A stretch of 64,000 bases of DNA from Geomonas ferrireducens (GCF_004917065.1 NZ_SSYA01000002.1:783897-847896); one strand, 5' to 3'. Positions 36,503 to 49,091 are shown, numbered from the stretch's first letter. The notes: generated from the sequence alone by a model not told the origin. Numbers and translations are program-made.

Positions 36503-36820
36503 TTATCGATTCCTCGTTGTGCCGAATTCGATGGGCGACTTGATGTAAAAGACATCGATCCCTTCCTGCTTCAAATGCTCTAAAAATATGCTGGCCGCCT
36601 CCTCGCTGACTGCCATGGAGACCTCTATAGGTTGATCGGAGACATCAAAATATCCTACGAAGTGTAGTTTTCGCTCTCTACCAAAACCTTCTGCGGCAGT
36701 GAACAGCGTTGCGCCTTTGATGCCCATGCAAAGCGCCTCCTCAATGAGCCATTCCCCCAGGCACCGATTCTTATGTGTTCGGTCCTGCTGGGTAAAAAAT
36801 GTCAGCTGATATCCATACAT
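36503..36820 (-). CDS. DUF190 (PII-like) protein
   Basis: 105 residues with a ferredoxin-like PII-type fold pattern: YQLTFFTQQDRTHKNRCLGEWLIEEALCMGIKGATLFTAAEGFGRERKLH is the DUF190 signature. Members occur alone or beside fluoride/ion transporters and may bind nucleotides, but the role is undetermined. It is 50 bp upstream of the efflux-channel start and could be cotranscribed. No CrcB is adjacent. Confidence 0.82.
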   Translation of the reverse strand: MYGYQLTFFTQQDRTHKNRCLGEWLIEEALCMGIKGATLFTAAEGFGRERKLHFVGYFDVSDQPIEVSMAVSEEAASIFLEHLKQEGIDVFYIKSPIEFGTTRNR

Positions 36821-37304
36821 TGTCTTTCCCTCCCATTTTGTTTCATGAATGGTAGCGAGATCAGGATTTACAGAGGGGGGGCACTTGGTAATTCCCCAGT
36901 CTTGCTAAATCACTTATCATTGCTATAGCGACATTCATGCCAAAGAAATTGTTATGTAATAACAGGTATTTAAAAACAAGCGTTTAGACAATCACCAAAT
37001 AAAGCAAAACTGCGGGGCTTGCCTTTGTTAAATTCAGCAATTTACTAAATAAGGGAATGCCGTTGGGCTTTGCTCCTGCCTGTGCGATATGCCTGCATAC
37101 TGCAGGTTATTGCCCAGGAGGCGTAAGTGGGGGGCAATTCACGTTCTGGGGGGGATAGAACAAACTAGTGATGAAAGATGGTGTGGTTAAGGAGAACAAC
37201 TAGGAGATCGACTCGGTCCGCTCCGAATGATACCTCTGATGGCATTTTGCCCCACAGGATGGCTCCTGAGGGGCAAAATGTCATGCAACTTGCACAGAAT
37301 CCTT
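36821..37304. other. Intergenic region with promoter and hairpin
   Basis: About 480 bp of AT-rich sequence between the DUF190 start and the isochorismatase stop. No gene is supported. It probably holds the promoter for the minus-strand DUF190-efflux operon. A hairpin (37244-37279) has arms ATTTTGCCCC/GGGGCAAAAT plus an inner AGGA/TCCT stem and likely ends the isochorismatase transcript. Confidence 0.5.
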
Positions 37305-37910
37305 TTAGGTAGACGGTTTGCCGAGGTGCACCAGCACTTCCTCGAACAATATCTGAATCAGTTTTGAGCCGCCTTCGGTTGTCCATGATCCAGCCAACTC
37401 GGCTATAAGCTGATTTGTTGAGGTAAGAGTCACCCCCGCACGCTCCATGCGCCTTAGAGCGGTCTCATCTGCAATCTGGGTTGGAGAGCCACCAGCATCC
37501 ACTACCACCTGTACGTTGAAGCCCTCCTCTACCGCACTCATCGCGGGATAAACGATGCATACGTCATTGGTGAGACCCGCAATAATCAAGTTCCGCCGTC
37601 CGGTAGCCATGACCGCCGCCTTGTAGTTGGGATCATCCCAAGCATTCACCACCCCAAAACGCTTCACTCTGCGAGCGTGCTCTTCCGGTGCGATCTCTTC
37701 CAGATCCTTGAGCAGAGGCCCCTGTGTGTACTCTTCCATACTGCTTGTGAGAATCAGGGGCATATCCAGGGCCTTCGCTGCTCGAGCCAACGCACGCGTG
37801 TTATTCTTGATTAATTCCTGTGGGATGTTGCAGCACCAACTTAAGGTTCCAACCTGATGATCGATGAGAAGCATGGCTGCGTTTGTTGCTGTGAATTTTT
37901 CCGTTTTCAT
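37305..37910 (-). CDS. Isochorismatase-family (cysteine) hydrolase
   Basis: 201 residues from ATG 37910 (MKTEKFTATN), preceded by AAGGAGACAATT. The catalytic Asp is in MLLIDHQVG, the catalytic Cys in GLTNDVCIVYPAMSAVEEGF, and the Lys region lies near RVKRFGVVNAWDD. The cis-peptide motif before the Cys is conserved. The family cleaves small amides or enol ethers; related proteins include the YcaC hydrolase type. The substrate is unknown. It is alone before the DsbA-like gene, which is on the same strand 86 bp upstream. Confidence 0.85.
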   Translation of the reverse strand: MKTEKFTATNAAMLLIDHQVGTLSWCCNIPQELIKNNTRALARAAKALDMPLILTSSMEEYTQGPLLKDLEEIAPEEHARRVKRFGVVNAWDDPNYKAAVMATGRRNLIIAGLTNDVCIVYPAMSAVEEGFNVQVVVDAGGSPTQIADETALRRMERAGVTLTSTNQLIAELAGSWTTEGGSKLIQILFEEVLVHLGKPST

Positions 37911-37996
37911 AATTGTCTCCTTCTGTATCAAATTCATACATCTGATTTGACTACGCCTGCTGGTCCCGATGGGGACTAACGTTTTCTAGGTTATGA

Positions 37997-38899
37997 TCAA
38001 ACTGCTGTGCAGGTGCCGGCTACGGTATCGCAAACCGCACCGCCGGTTTTGGGTGAGACAAAGTATCCATTTCCCGCTTCACGGCGCACAATCATTCCTT
38101 TTGCCAGCAGCGAATCCAACATCGAATCCCATTCGGCATCGGCCAGGTCAAAGGTCATTTTTATTTCAACCGGCGCTACCGAGAGATAGGTTCTTATAAA
38201 CGCCATGACAGCCTCTTCGCTGGGCGAAATCGGCAGCTCAGCGATCTCTCCTTCTGTCATCAGCCCAATCACAGCCTTGAAATCCTCATACCTCCTGTAT
38301 CCGCGTAAAAGAGTCTCCTTCCCTTCGAATCGAACGAGAAATGTGGGGAAACCTCGGGCATTATATCGTTGCGTTATCGCGAGATCCTGCTCGAATGCCT
38401 TTTGGGCGGCCCCGTTGGAAAAATCCTCCACGAAGCGGGCGACATCCAGGCCTACTTCTGAGGCCAATTCCACCAACACCTCGGTGGTATTTGTCAACTT
38501 CGCCTCGGCAGCCGATGCTTCACGAACGCGCCTAAGAAATCTGTCCGCTAGGTTTTGATCCTGCATTTGTGCAGATTTGTAAGCCACATTCAACGGGTAG
38601 GAAGACACGCGCTCCCGTGAAAACAAGCTGAATCCATCGATTTTCACAGGCATCCCGTGACGCTGGGAAGCCTCAAGCCAGTGCTTGGCGATTTGCCTAT
38701 TGGAGCGGACCGGGTCCCCTCCAATGTCATTGTAACTGTCGTAAAATGCAGTGATGTCTTTAACCAAACCTGCCATGATAAAACTGACTTTTACCTGTTC
38801 TCCAAATCTAGTTTCCAGCTTACGCAGAACAGGCTCGCTGCCCCAGCACCAGGTGCAGACCGGATCGGTGAATTCGACGATTTCAATTATTTTGTTCAT
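37997..38899 (-). CDS. DsbA/FrnE-like thioredoxin-fold protein
   Basis: 300 residues from ATG 38899 (MNKIIEIVEFTDPVCTWCWG), preceded by GAGGTGTACA. The CTWC active-site pair (C15, C18) opens the thioredoxin fold, then a helical insertion (about 60-175) and the cis-Pro region ARGFPTFLV. A C-terminal extension of about 80 residues (DLADAEWDSMLDSLLAKGMIVRREAGNGYFV) looks like a small winged domain and is unusual for FrnE. No signal peptide, so cytoplasmic. Role probably redox or isomerase activity; partner unknown. Confidence 0.82.
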   Translation of the reverse strand: MNKIIEIVEFTDPVCTWCWGSEPVLRKLETRFGEQVKVSFIMAGLVKDITAFYDSYNDIGGDPVRSNRQIAKHWLEASQRHGMPVKIDGFSLFSRERVSSYPLNVAYKSAQMQDQNLADRFLRRVREASAAEAKLTNTTEVLVELASEVGLDVARFVEDFSNGAAQKAFEQDLAITQRYNARGFPTFLVRFEGKETLLRGYRRYEDFKAVIGLMTEGEIAELPISPSEEAVMAFIRTYLSVAPVEIKMTFDLADAEWDSMLDSLLAKGMIVRREAGNGYFVSPKTGGAVCDTVAGTCTAV

Positions 38900-39343
38900 T
38901 GTACACCTCAATTTTATATTCGAAAAACCAAGCATATGCCTCCGACGAGGCGTTGACGGTTTAAGCAAAGCCACATTCGTGCCAATCAACAATATCGTTG
39001 TTTTTTGATTATTTACGATTATAGCCGCAAAGTTAAAAACCAAATATGACAAATTGCCATTGCCTTAAATTGCGCGATCTGGTAAATCGTTAAATATAAC
39101 AATTGTTGGGCAAAACAAAAACACACCCACACGTGTAGAGGAGTTACCGGTTGCAGATCTCCGTGGGCTACGAGCTCATCTTCACCCCCATCAAGACCAG
39201 CGGCCCCCTCCATTATCGGTATGACCAACCAAGCTGGCTGTTGTCACAAGATATTGGTTATTGCTGGGCAATTTATCTAACAACAGGACAGAAAGTCCTC
39301 CACCGGCTCATGAGCAAGTCGGTTTAGCGGAGCTCACATCGTT
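38900..39343. other. Intergenic region with possible gene remnant
   Basis: Divergent promoter region between the DsbA-like gene and the sigma-54 activator. Around 39140-39230 a short frame (QISVGYELIFTP after an AGAGGAG site) resembles the first strands of transglutaminase-like proteins, then degenerates; it is too short to call. The rest is AT-rich and unassigned. Confidence 0.35.
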
Positions 39344-40873
39344 ATGGCAGTCAATAAAGATGAATTTTTCAGAGAGGTTACCCTCAAGATATGCAGCAGC
39401 CTGGACATCCGGGTTGCCGTGAAACGCGCATTTGACTACTTGCGGGAGCATTTCCCCTTGGATGAGATTTATCTCGACATCATGGACAGCCAACTCGGAG
39501 CTATCCGGCGGATAGCACACTTTGCGAACAGTGACGGAGAGGCGGCAAAAGAGATCGTGCCGTTGCCGGAACTTGTGTGGGGGTGGGGCCAAAAGCTTTC
39601 AGGACCACTAATTATGGATGCCCGAGCCTTAAGCGGTCCTGCAAAAATGATTAGTGAGCTTGTCGAATTAGCTGGGAATTCAGACCTTGTCCTACCCCTC
39701 CGTGTAGAAAACGAATTAATAGGGGTTCTTGCTTTACGAGCATACGGTGAAGGCAGATACAATCAAGGAGATGCAGAGCTTCTGTCTACGGTGGCAGATC
39801 CGTTTGCATTAGCACTAGCGAACGCCCTCTCTTATGGAGAGGTGCTTCGTTACCGGGATACCCTTCTGGACGACAACCGCTTCTTGCGTAGCGAATTGGT
39901 GCCCCGTTTGGGGGACGAAATCATCGGGGGGAATTCAGGACTGCGAAATGTTATGGAGATGGCTCAGCAAATCGCTCCACTTTCCAACACGGTTCTCCTG
40001 ATGGGGGAGACCGGGACAGGAAAAGACGTCATTGCCAACGCCATCCATTTCGCCTCTTCGCGCAAAGATGGCCCATTTATCAAGGTTAACTGTGGCGCCA
40101 TTTCCGAGAGCCTTATAGACAGCGAACTCTTCGGTCACGAAAAGGGAGCCTTCACTGGGGCTATTACAGAAAAGCGCGGACGTTTTGAACGGGCAGATGG
40201 CGGGACCATCTTCCTGGATGAGATCGGCGAACTGCCGCCCCAAGCACAAGTGAGGCTTTTGCGCGTGCTACAGCATAAAGAGATAGAACGAGTAGGAGGA
40301 GATCGGGCAATCCCTGTTGACATCCGCGTGATCGCTGCGACGCACCGCAACCTAGAAGGTATGGTGGCAGAAAACCAATTTAGGGAGGACCTTTGGTTCA
40401 GATTGAACGTGTTTCCGATCATCGTGCCGCCGCTCAGGCAAAGAAGAGAGGATGTCCCAGCCCTCGCACGGCATTTCGTAGAGGTTAAGTGCAGGGAATT
40501 TGGCATCTCCTCCCCCCCTGCCATTGCGCCAGGCGTGTTGGAAAGAATGATGAACTACTGGTGGCCCGGGAATGTTAGAGAGCTGGAAAATCTCGTGGAG
40601 AGAGAACTGATCCGGTACAGAGGCGGTCAATTGAAATTTGATTCACTGCTGCTGGACGAAAAGAGTGCAAAAACACCATCCATAAGTGAGGAACTTACCG
40701 GGGGGGCAATAAATCTTGATGAAGCTATGGCTGCGCATATAAGTAAAGTTTTGAAAATGGCAAAAGGAAAGGTCCATGGTCCTGGAGGTGCAGCAGAACT
40801 ACTCGGCATTAACCCTAACACTTTAAGGGGGAGGATGAGCAAACTCGGCTTAAAATATGGGAAAAGAACCTGA
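39344..40873 (+). CDS. GAF-domain sigma-54-dependent activator
   Basis: 509 residues. GAF-like sensor domain (about 10-165), AAA+ domain with Walker A GETGTGKD, sigma-54 loop GAFTGA, Walker B FLDEIGELP and WPGNVRELENLVERELIRYRGG, then a C-terminal Fis-type helix-turn-helix (GPGGAAELLGINPNTLRGRM). It should bind an unknown small molecule or redox signal in the GAF domain and open sigma-54 promoters. No receiver domain. An ancestral copy is decayed at 25697-26373, on the other side of the cytochrome operon. Confidence 0.92.
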   Translation: MAVNKDEFFREVTLKICSSLDIRVAVKRAFDYLREHFPLDEIYLDIMDSQLGAIRRIAHFANSDGEAAKEIVPLPELVWGWGQKLSGPLIMDARALSGPAKMISELVELAGNSDLVLPLRVENELIGVLALRAYGEGRYNQGDAELLSTVADPFALALANALSYGEVLRYRDTLLDDNRFLRSELVPRLGDEIIGGNSGLRNVMEMAQQIAPLSNTVLLMGETGTGKDVIANAIHFASSRKDGPFIKVNCGAISESLIDSELFGHEKGAFTGAITEKRGRFERADGGTIFLDEIGELPPQAQVRLLRVLQHKEIERVGGDRAIPVDIRVIAATHRNLEGMVAENQFREDLWFRLNVFPIIVPPLRQRREDVPALARHFVEVKCREFGISSPPAIAPGVLERMMNYWWPGNVRELENLVERELIRYRGGQLKFDSLLLDEKSAKTPSISEELTGGAINLDEAMAAHISKVLKMAKGKVHGPGGAAELLGINPNTLRGRMSKLGLKYGKRT

Positions 40874-41332
40874 TAGTGGTAGATGAATTTACCTACCTCC
40901 GTTTACTGGCCGGTAAATTCACGCCACAGTTTTTGTTGCCTAATGCCAGGAAACGACTGTAAGCCGTGTAATCAGAACCTCGTATTGTCGTCTGGCTTGC
41001 CGCCGGCCAGAAGTATTTTGACAGCTCTAGGCGCCTTGATTATTGTAGTTTCCTGTTCATGTCCAACAGTTGAAGGCTCATCTGCTTTTCGGCTTTGTTT
41101 GATGCAGGAGCGGCTCTTCAAGGGGTAATTAGCGCCCGAGCGGCCCCTGAAAGGAACCTGCACACATGGTTCAAATTCTTCTTTGCCGCGTCAATCGTAA
41201 TGGCATTGTTTTTACGGTCGGCTTCCGTCTCCAATAAGCTTTTCATCACTTCCTCCGTCACATCAGTTTCATTGGTGACTTGGTTCATCGTGCGTTGCAG
41301 ACAGGGTAACTAAGACCCAACGACAGGCACTT
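40874..41332. other. Unassigned AT/GC-mixed stretch
   Basis: No gene can be supported here. Short frames lack ribosome sites and recognisable domains. The 3' side runs into a tyrosine-recombinase remnant, so this may be scarred DNA from past insertions. Confidence 0.4.
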
Positions 41333-41701
41333 GTGAATGCATCTACAGCAATAAGAGATAAGGCCATTATTGCCTTGGCGGTAACCGCCCTTTTACATCG
41401 AACAGAAATTGCCAACATTGACATCGAGGACATAACCTGTCACGGCAACACGAGTATCGTGACCATTCGACACAGCAAGGGTAGCGAAAATGAGCGTATT
41501 TCGATAATTCCGGAGGCAATGGAACATATCAGTAATTACCTCAAGAGCCTTGAGCCCTTAAATGCATTATTGCCGCCCAAATCAGCACGAAATGCTCTCT
41601 TTGTTGGTTTGGAAAACAGGAATTTTGGCGTACTGGATGGCAATGACCGCCGCAACTGCCGAACCAACTATGACGTAGAAGCTCTGCCATGTGGAAAGTA
41701 A
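41333..41701 (+). pseudogene. Tyrosine recombinase fragment
   Basis: The frame contains AIRDKAIIALAVTALLHRTEIANIDIEDI and IRHSKGSENERISIIPEAMEHISNYL, the first conserved part of the phage-integrase/XerC catalytic domain (the Arg-I region, here HRTEIANI, and the beta sheet with the conserved Lys). The downstream HxxR and Tyr nucleophile are absent. There is no N-terminal core-binding domain in frame. It is a broken integrase gene, a relic of an earlier element. Confidence 0.7.
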
Positions 41702-41755
41702 TGGAGTGAATGCCTGGCTCACGCTCGTTTTGTCAACCCACGCGTTGGCGTTCAT
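41582..41755 (-). pseudogene. Truncated small membrane protein start
   Basis: 57-codon frame, MNANAWVDKTSVSQAFTPLL followed by WQSFYVIVGSAVAAVIAIQYA, resembling the N terminus of a family of small inner-membrane proteins (usual FYVLVGSAAAALTGL pattern). It then stops, and its end overlaps the recombinase fragment antisense. It is read as a gene start cut off at a junction near 41625. No clear ribosome site. Confidence 0.3.
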
Positions 41756-41799
41756 TTTGTACCGCGTTCTCTATAGCCGTCATCGCTCGACTGATTTGA

Positions 41800-43008
41800 T
41801 CACTTCGGCAACCGGGTGTATGCCTCGTCGGACACCGGCACAAGCCATTCGGTGGAACCGCCCTCTGCGGGGACTTCTACTGCCACATGGGAGAACCAGC
41901 TATCTTTAGCCGCTCCATGCCAATGCTTGGTTTCTGGTGCAATATTAACCACGTCACCGGCCCTGAGTTCCTTCGCGGCTTTTCCCCATTCCTGATACCA
42001 GCCGCGTCCGCCAGTGACGAGCAATATCTGTCCCCCTTTGTGATGGATATGCCAGAAATTGCGGCACCCCGGCTCAAAGGTCACATTGCCTATAAACGTC
42101 CTTTCCGTCGACAACATCTTAAGATAGCTTGTGCCGGTAAAGTATTTGGCATATTTTTCGTTTTTCTCTCCGACAGGGAAAACACCGCCATTGCGGAGAT
42201 CACTGTGTTGCTGACTCATGTTCTTCTCCTTTTGGAGGTTCGCAGTAGCCTCGACGTTATCCATAACAGGACGTTCTCCCACCGGTACTTGCTTTCTGGA
42301 CGCTAGAACGTCCTCAAAAACCACTACAGCGTTCTCCGCAACCTTCGGGCCGCACTTTGTCCTCAGAACACCGATAAGATCCCGCAGTTGTTCTGGGGAC
42401 AGGCCGTTGTGAAGAGCGATAGCCAGATGTCCACGCAATTGGGGATTAACGCCCTCGATATTCGCCAAAGCCGCCACCGTCGCCACCTCACGGTCCTGCC
42501 AAGTCAACACATCGCGCTGAAAGATATCGCCGAAGAGGTGGGCCTTCAAGTATTGGTCGATCGCCGGGGCAAAATCAAAAACAGGGCCTGTCACAGGTTG
42601 TCCCACTAGCCTGGTCTGGTTTTCGGTGCCAAATTCGAGGCTGTTTCGCTTCGTTGGCAGAGGACTTGATTCCCTCCCCTTCTCGTCCCTGATACCTTCT
42701 TTTTCTCGCTCGTTTATGAGAGTCATGAAGGTGCCAATGCCGTTAAGGCTTCGGGGAAAGCCGGCGTAGGCGTAAAGTTGGACCAGGATTTCCTTGATCT
42801 CACTAACCGTAAGCCCGGCATCGAGGCCATCACTTAGCGCCACTCTTAACTTGTCGAGATCGCCGTTGGCAGTGAAAGCAGCGATGGGGATCATTGCCCG
42901 TTGTTTCGCGTTTAGATGGTTTTGCATGGTCTGCGCCTCCGATATACCAGTGATCAACATCGCGATACAAGTGGATGCTAGGATAAGAAGTGGTCTCATG
43001 TCCCTCAT
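41800..43008 (-). CDS. Exported carboxymuconolactone decarboxylase-cupin fusion
   Basis: 402 residues with a signal peptide (PLLILASTCIAMLITGISEA). Two CMD/AhpD-like units (about 30-105 and about 150-245, the second with VATVAALANIEGVNPQLRGHLAIALHNGLSPEQ) are followed by a C-terminal cupin (about 290-400) whose metal ligands fit WHIHHKGGQILLV and HWHGAAKDSWFSH. CMD units lack the CxxC of peroxidase-type AhpD, so a decarboxylase or structural role is more likely. Periplasmic location. Fused CMD-cupin genes recur in clusters with aldo/keto reductases. Confidence 0.85.
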   Translation of the reverse strand: MRDMRPLLILASTCIAMLITGISEAQTMQNHLNAKQRAMIPIAAFTANGDLDKLRVALSDGLDAGLTVSEIKEILVQLYAYAGFPRSLNGIGTFMTLINEREKEGIRDEKGRESSPLPTKRNSLEFGTENQTRLVGQPVTGPVFDFAPAIDQYLKAHLFGDIFQRDVLTWQDREVATVAALANIEGVNPQLRGHLAIALHNGLSPEQLRDLIGVLRTKCGPKVAENAVVVFEDVLASRKQVPVGERPVMDNVEATANLQKEKNMSQQHSDLRNGGVFPVGEKNEKYAKYFTGTSYLKMLSTERTFIGNVTFEPGCRNFWHIHHKGGQILLVTGGRGWYQEWGKAAKELRAGDVVNIAPETKHWHGAAKDSWFSHVAVEVPAEGGSTEWLVPVSDEAYTRLPK

Positions 43009-43042
43009 TAACTCCTCAGCGGCCCGGGGGCTGTCATTTCAG

Positions 43043-44038
<996 letters not shown>

Positions 44039-44108
44039 TTAACATCGCTCGAGCAGAAACGGTTATGGCGCCCCGTCGAGGCGATGAGCTGTTGTGGGGT
44101 CCTATGTG

Positions 44109-46227
<2,119 letters not shown>

Positions 46228-46245
46228 TTAAAGCTCCTAGGCTAA

Positions 46246-46293
46246 AGACGTAACCCCGTTGCAGTCCGCCGGTTCCGGTTCGGGGTTACGTCT
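46246..46293. terminator. Strong hairpin between flavoprotein and MFS genes
   Basis: 13-bp stem AGACGTAACCCCG/CGGGGTTACGTCT with a 22-base loop that folds further. T runs on both sides (TCTTTT on the plus strand, TCTTT on the minus). It lies directly upstream of the MFS gene start and may be an attenuator, or a terminator for opposing transcripts. Confidence 0.6.
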
Positions 46294-46365
46294 TTTGTGC
46301 CTTTGATGGTTCACATGCAGTAGTTGTTGCTAAGCCGGCTGTTCGCCGGTCCTTTTCCCTTCTAC

Positions 46366-46986
46366 CTAATGCAGCTCAACTGCAACTTTCGGGAAAGGAG
46401 CAGCGGCAGAGGCTGCCGCAGTGCCCCTGGCAAGCCAGGCGATGGTCTGGCCGAGATGCTCCATATTTTGAATAGCCTCTGCGTCTTCATGCACCTCTTC
46501 CTTGGCACAGCCCACGCCGAGATTCCAGTAGAGGGAGCCAGGCACGATCATCGATGAGGTGAGGAACATGTGGTTGATGGTGTCGAAAACGTGCGTCCCC
46601 CCACCGCGGCGCACCGCCACCACTGCAGCACCGATCTTGCCGCTGAAGGCGCCGCCATTAGCCAAGGCAACGAAGCCTGCCCGATCAATCAGGGCCTTCA
46701 GTTCGGAGGTGACATCGGCGAAGTAAGTCGGCGAGCCAAGTATGATCGCATCGGCGGCGAACATCTTTTCGATCACCTCGTTCATGCCGTCGGTTTCTAT
46801 GGCGCACTTGCCGTTCTGTTTCTCAACGCACTTCATGCAGGCTATACAGCCCCTAAGGGGCTTCCCGCCGATACGCAGGTACTCAGTCTCCCAGCCGGCG
46901 GCTTCTAACGGCTCAAGAGTCTTCTTGAGCAGGATTTCTGTATTGCCGCCCGGTCTGGGGCTGCCGTTTATCGCAATTGCTTTCAT
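46366..46986 (-). CDS. Iron-sulfur flavoprotein-like NAD(P)H reductase
   Basis: 206 residues. The flavodoxin-like fold has the FMN loop GSPRPGGNTEIL (about 8-19) and a Cys-rich loop RGCIACMKCVEKQNGKC (about 45-61), which in the Isf family carries a 4Fe-4S cluster; here the Cys spacing C-x2-C-x2-C-x7-C is compact. GSPTYFADVTSELKALIDR is the second FMN segment. It transfers electrons between NAD(P)H, flavin and iron-sulfur partners, probably reducing quinones or oxygen species. It lies between the alcohol dehydrogenase gene and the MFS pump. Confidence 0.88.
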   Translation of the reverse strand: MKAIAINGSPRPGGNTEILLKKTLEPLEAAGWETEYLRIGGKPLRGCIACMKCVEKQNGKCAIETDGMNEVIEKMFAADAIILGSPTYFADVTSELKALIDRAGFVALANGGAFSGKIGAAVVAVRRGGGTHVFDTINHMFLTSSMIVPGSLYWNLGVGCAKEEVHEDAEAIQNMEHLGQTIAWLARGTAAASAAAPFPKVAVELH

Positions 46987-47009
46987 TTCATTATCCTTCT
47001 ACTTTGGCT

Positions 47010-48197
47010 TTAGAATGCCATCTGCATGATTTGAAGCGCCTCTTCCTTACCAATCGATGTCAGTATGCCCAGTTTCCCGTTTTCCACAGCTTTGGCTGCC
47101 ATCATCTCAAGGTCTTCTTCCTTTACCCCTGCCTCGCGCAGGTTCGCCGGCATCTTGATGACGGAATAAAAGGCTTCGAGCTTTCTAACGCCTTCTTCTG
47201 CCGCTTTAGCATCGTCAGCTTCACGGACATCCATCACATTGCGGGCGAACTTTGCGAAGACTGGCAGGTGCTCCGGAGCTGTAGTCATGGTATGACGCAT
47301 CCAGGCTGGCGTCAGCAGCGCAAGAGTGACACCATGGGTCATGTCGTACCTGCTGGAAAGCTCGTGCCCCATCCCGTGCAGCGGGAAGGGAAATCCAGGC
47401 TTACCGAGCACAAACTGGAATCCAGCCAAGGCCATAGAACTGGCCCACATGATGTTGGCACGGGCGTCGTAATTCTTCGGGTTAGCAAGGATCTTCGGTG
47501 CCTCCTCCAGAACCGCCTTCATGACCCCCTCGTTCATGCGATCCTGAACGGTCGTCGCGGCCTCAGGAGTAAAGTATTGCTCCATCAGGTGGCAGAAGAT
47601 ATCGGCGACTCCGGCCATCGAATGATATTCAGGCACGGTATAGGTGTACTCGGGGTCAAGGATGGAAAACTTGGGATTGAGTAGAGGATGCAGGACGACC
47701 TTTTTCTTGTGATCGTCGCCAACGGTGATGACACCCCCCATATCCAGTTCCGACCCAGTTCCCGCCATGGTCAGGATAGTCGCCAGCGGAGCAACGGCAG
47801 CGATCTTTGACGAGATGCCCGATTCATCGACGAAAAGATCCGTCACGGGGCCATGGTATTTCACGCCGGCAGCGATGGCCTTGCAGGCGTCCAGGGTCGA
47901 CCCGCCCCCTACTGCCAGGATGAAGTCACAGCCACTTTCACTGTAGACCCGAATCCCTGCCTCGACGCTTTCGATCCTCGGGTTGGGTTGGATCCCGCTC
48001 AGTTCCACATGTGCGAGGCTGGCCTTGCGGAACTGCTCAAGAATCACCTCGTAGATGCCGTTTTGCTTAATGCTCCCGCCGCCATACGCCAACAGAACCT
48101 TGGATCCGCCATGGTTCTTGATAGTTTCACCGAGGACCTGGATTTGGCCCTTTCCGAAATAAGCCGTGGTGGGAATACTGTAAACGAAGTTATTCAT
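47010..48197 (-). CDS. Iron-containing alcohol dehydrogenase (YqhD/BDH type)
   Basis: 395 residues from ATG 48197 (MNNFVYSIPTTAYFG), preceded by GGAGAATCAAC. Type III alcohol dehydrogenase: GGGSTLDACKAIA NAD(P) motif, GSELDMGGVIT and metal ligands in GVADIFCHLMEQYF and FPLHGMGHELSSRYDMTHG. It reduces aldehydes such as glyoxal or butanal with NADPH. YqhD homologues are controlled by an AraC-type YqhC gene, and one sits nearby (50702-51598). A 66-bp gap separates it from the SDR gene. Confidence 0.92.
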   Translation of the reverse strand: MNNFVYSIPTTAYFGKGQIQVLGETIKNHGGSKVLLAYGGGSIKQNGIYEVILEQFRKASLAHVELSGIQPNPRIESVEAGIRVYSESGCDFILAVGGGSTLDACKAIAAGVKYHGPVTDLFVDESGISSKIAAVAPLATILTMAGTGSELDMGGVITVGDDHKKKVVLHPLLNPKFSILDPEYTYTVPEYHSMAGVADIFCHLMEQYFTPEAATTVQDRMNEGVMKAVLEEAPKILANPKNYDARANIMWASSMALAGFQFVLGKPGFPFPLHGMGHELSSRYDMTHGVTLALLTPAWMRHTMTTAPEHLPVFAKFARNVMDVREADDAKAAEEGVRKLEAFYSVIKMPANLREAGVKEEDLEMMAAKAVENGKLGILTSIGKEEALQIMQMAF

Positions 48198-48263
48198 GTT
48201 GATTCTCCTGTTCATTATTAGTGGTCTACAAAAATATCTTGGTGGCTACCGGCAAACGTTCCT

Positions 48264-49091
48264 TCACTTTGGAGCTAGTTCGCCGTACCAGTAAGCAGCG
48301 GTTACACCGCCATCCATGAGAAAATCGCTGCCGGTGATGAACGTACCCTCCGGTCCCATCAGCAGGGCTGCGACGGCGCCCACCTCGTCCGGAGTGCCGA
48401 TACGCCCAGCCGCGGAAAGTTCGATCATGCGCCTGTACCCGGGGCCGCGGGGGCCGGCCAATTCGTCCTTAGCAAGAGGTGTGCAGATAATGCCGGGGCT
48501 AATGGTGTTGACCCGCGCACCACGTTTGCCCCATCGCACCGCCTCTGCCATAACCCGTAGCGAATTACCGCGTTTAGATAACTGATAAGCATTAAGCGGG
48601 TCGGTCACCACATCTAGCTGAAGCATGGGCAAGGCGAGCAATTCTTCGGTCGGTGTAGTTGCCAGAGCCTTGTTCTGTTCAGGCGACAGTGCTGGAAGGC
48701 GGTGTCCCGACTGAGAGGCTATCACAATGCCCGCTCCGCCAGGGGCGATGACACGGCCGAATTCTTCGAGCACCAGTGCGGTGCCATAGAGATCAACCTT
48801 CAGGATCGTCTCCGGAGCCGCCTGCGTAGGGGACACACCTGCAGCATGAACGACTCCGGCTATAGCGCCAATCGCTGTTGCAGTTTCGACAAGTGCGTGG
48901 ACCGAAGCACGAGACGAAACGTCAACGGTTGCGGTGCTCACCTCGAAACCGGCATCGCTTAGGACTTTCGCTGCAACCTCAACATTTCCCTGCCGCAAAT
49001 CTGCCAGCAGGACGTGTTTGCCTGCGCCAACCCGCCGAGCGATAGCTTGACCGATCAATCCAGCACCAATGACTACGATGACGTTCTTCAT
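48264..49091 (-). CDS. Short-chain dehydrogenase/reductase
   Basis: 275 residues from ATG 49091 (MKNVIVVIGAGLIGQAIARRV), preceded by AAGGAGTCAATT. Cofactor loop GAGLIGQA, catalytic Ser in IVIASQSG, and the YxxxK pair in AYQLSKRGNSLRVMA. The substrate-binding insertion (ALSPEQNKALATTPTEELLALPML) is longer than usual. The protein ends FLMDGGVTAAYWYG, the classical SDR C terminus. It probably reduces a carbonyl in the same detoxification set as the surrounding AKRs. Confidence 0.9.
   Translation of the reverse strand: MKNVIVVIGAGLIGQAIARRVGAGKHVLLADLRQGNVEVAAKVLSDAGFEVSTATVDVSSRASVHALVETATAIGAIAGVVHAAGVSPTQAAPETILKVDLYGTALVLEEFGRVIAPGGAGIVIASQSGHRLPALSPEQNKALATTPTEELLALPMLQLDVVTDPLNAYQLSKRGNSLRVMAEAVRWGKRGARVNTISPGIICTPLAKDELAGPRGPGYRRMIELSAAGRIGTPDEVGAVAALLMGPEGTFITGSDFLMDGGVTAAYWYGELAPK

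Noticed and set aside
39139-39230. Transglutaminase-like gene start
   Set aside because: Only about a dozen residues resemble the family before it degrades, too short to call.
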